Assembly (NCBI GenBank): GCA_030838245.1
Contig: JAUTXB010000295.1
Coordinates: 1-7,391, forward strand
From: Acidimicrobiaceae bacterium
GTDB lineage: Bacteria; Actinomycetota; Acidimicrobiia; Acidimicrobiales; RAAP-2
Direction: 5' to 3'
Length of the DNA stretch: 7,391 nucleotides
Below, piece after piece: positions 7,101-7,391 of this stretch (its first letter is position 1; the number at the start of each line of letters is the position of its first letter). The notes beneath the pieces are model-generated. The model saw only the letters and a list, made by a program, of their open reading frames with translations. It did no database searches and was not told the DNA's origin. The translations under genes and the position numbers were made by a program.

Positions 7101-7344
7101 CCTCGACGATGCCGCAATGGAGCGCTTCTCGGAGGTGATCACCGTGTTGGTGGACGGGGTAGAACAGGGGCTCTTCCCGGCCCGCCCCGGTGACAAGAAC
7201 AAGAACTGCAAGTTCTGCCACTTCGAGTCGATGTGCCCGGGTGACCGTGAGGTCTCTTGGAACAAAGTGCGTGACGCGCCGGAACTCGACAGCTATGTGG
7301 CCTTGACCGAGGGACCGAACGGTCCGGCGGACGGTGTGTCGTGA
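4138..7344 (+). CDS. addB: AddB-like PD-(D/E)XK iron-sulfur nuclease with degenerate helicase part
   Basis: The product has 1068 residues, near AddB length (about 1160 in Bacillus). The first ~600 residues resemble an inactivated UvrD-type motor: the P-loop position reads PYGRGASQ (11-18) with no GKT, and I see no DExx box. GLDFDAVFVLGMVDGAFPAR (557-576) and RRDYLAAL (606-613) are AddB-type remnants of motifs V and VI. The C-terminal nuclease is intact: H797, D914 (in GFADRVD), D928-Y-K930 and Q952xxxY956. C763 (ECPRRY) plus C1024, C1027 and C1033 give the CX2CX5C spacing of the AddB 4Fe-4S staple. Such proteins resect double-strand DNA ends with a motor partner (AddA), feeding RecA repair. 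Mycobacterial AdnA is an alternative relative. The start is GTG 4138; ATG 4147 is an alternative and neither has a strong ribosome site. The end overlaps the next start as GTGA. rmuC lies 41 bp upstream. Confidence 0.87.
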   Translation: MTLMLATRIVPYGRGASQVLRDEIADAQQDDPLAPVTVVVARNSIGLATRRLLASGDLGPSGPAGRLGVVNVRFTTLARLAEQIASEEIASSMKLPATPAVLRAVVHSTLSTTSQSLFRGVKDHPATTRALAGAYRDLTGTSSASLRRLAATGPRASAVVQLVEEARANLGDGWFDEGELVDAASQILQRAANEAGTTAGNGSVADQTGPVVVYLPLQVSPHEERFIKALATQVPVVVLAGMTGDDQADESARDLLARLGAPLSAPPSSAGVQDPPVATRVVSAPTADVEVRMVVRDVMQRRREGTRFERMAITYSGIGPYDRLVRETLASAKIPFNGVSSRTLAATFAGRTVLGAFELEERGWRRDEVMAWLAGGPVLHRGRPVDATAWDLLSREAGVTAGLDNWKHHLDALIADRQERMADLDGRDGVEAPPARRRGWQHDQDRARSLLDFVEGLSDQMRVTAGSWADRSSWLTTFCDVYLGRPSDRDPWPTEEEEALTAIRTAADRLAVLDRLGAPPDTAAFRQAVEVELESLAPQTSRFGTGVFVGPVRLLTGLDFDAVFVLGMVDGAFPARVSDDPLLPDVERSAAGPDIPLRGRRAHDDRRDYLAALAAAPVRVLSYARGDQRRGREQRPARWLLDALGVLEGAHRRLFSRDVKQLASFDGYEVVPSFTEAVRTGGEPMSLADRDLRELLAWGDGGKRIAEHYLAGVEPVLGSGLQVRRARKLDRFTRFDGRIRGDVPSPADAGALSPTSLETYAECPRRYLMERVLRIEVRDRPEAIVTIEPSTKGTLVHSILEQFIADQLRLPRGERIAPTTPWSPADHSRLDAIAERVFAEYEDQGLTGRPLLWGLARSTIVRELHRFLVEDDRYRASGGLVPERVELQFGPGHGEPVTLELRGGRTITFKGFADRVDVGSDGSASVIDYKTGGAWGFEESDRDPLARGGKLQLPVYGLAARSRLGDVPVHVAYWFVSEKGNFRQIRYALDDAAMERFSEVITVLVDGVEQGLFPARPGDKNKNCKFCHFESMCPGDREVSWNKVRDAPELDSYVALTEGPNGPADGVS

Positions 7345-7391
7345 CGCAGCTCGCATTCGACCTGATTGGAGCGCCGCCGGACGAACACGAA
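7341..7391 (+). CDS. Start of downstream gene, probably the AddA/UvrD-like helicase partner (partial)
   Basis: GTG at 7341 overlaps the preceding TGA (7342-7344) as GTGA, and the frame stays open to the window edge, encoding MTQLAFDLIGAPPDEHE. Seventeen residues contain no diagnostic motif. The overlap shows tight translational coupling, and genes directly after addB are usually addA, a UvrD/RecB-type helicase-nuclease. With the preceding protein lacking a working P-loop, a motor partner is expected. The existence of the gene is fairly well supported; its identity is inference from position. Confidence 0.6.
   Translation, partial: MTQLAFDLIGAPPDEHE

Overview
The window is high-GC, densely coding bacterial chromosome with strong GC bias at third codon positions. 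The GTG starts, the overlapping stop/start pairs and the protein styles suggest an actinobacterium (Actinomycetota). An Acidimicrobiia-like lineage is possible, but that is a guess, because no taxonomic marker gene is present.

Layout, left to right. (1) Bases 1-198 hold the 3' end of asd (aspartate-semialdehyde dehydrogenase), plus strand. (2) A convergent gap of about 100 bp follows, carrying a 25-bp sequence repeated three times in tandem. The last copy overlaps the 3' end of the next gene. (3) phoU (300-923) and ndh (1048-2340) are both on the minus strand with ndh first. They are separated by 124 bp holding short direct repeats and a hairpin. (4) A divergent control region of about 315 bp (2341-2656) separates ndh from the rightward genes. 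It contains several short repeats and an operator-like dyad, and ends with a possible 18-codon leader ORF overlapping the next start by ATGA. (5) rmuC (2657-4096), a 1068-codon AddB-like PD-(D/E)XK nuclease gene (4138-7344) and the first 17 codons of a further gene (from 7341, overlapping by GTGA) run rightward, probably as one operon.

How the genes may work together. The rightward operon looks like a DNA-end-processing module. RmuC is a membrane-anchored coiled-coil protein with a nuclease-like fold, known from E. coli for limiting inversions at short inverted repeats. The AddB-like protein has an intact iron-sulfur nuclease domain but a wrecked Walker A site, so it probably depends on a motor partner. 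The overlapping downstream gene is the obvious place for that partner (AddA/UvrD-like), though too little is visible to prove it. On the minus strand, NDH-2 feeds electrons from NADH to quinone and PhoU is the phosphate-signalling regulator. They share a direction but have no obvious pathway link, and no pst or two-component genes are in view.

No clear new system is visible. The best leads are the rmuC-addB linkage with its degenerate motor, the coupled leader ORF, the triplicated phoU end, and the repeat clusters in the two regulatory gaps.
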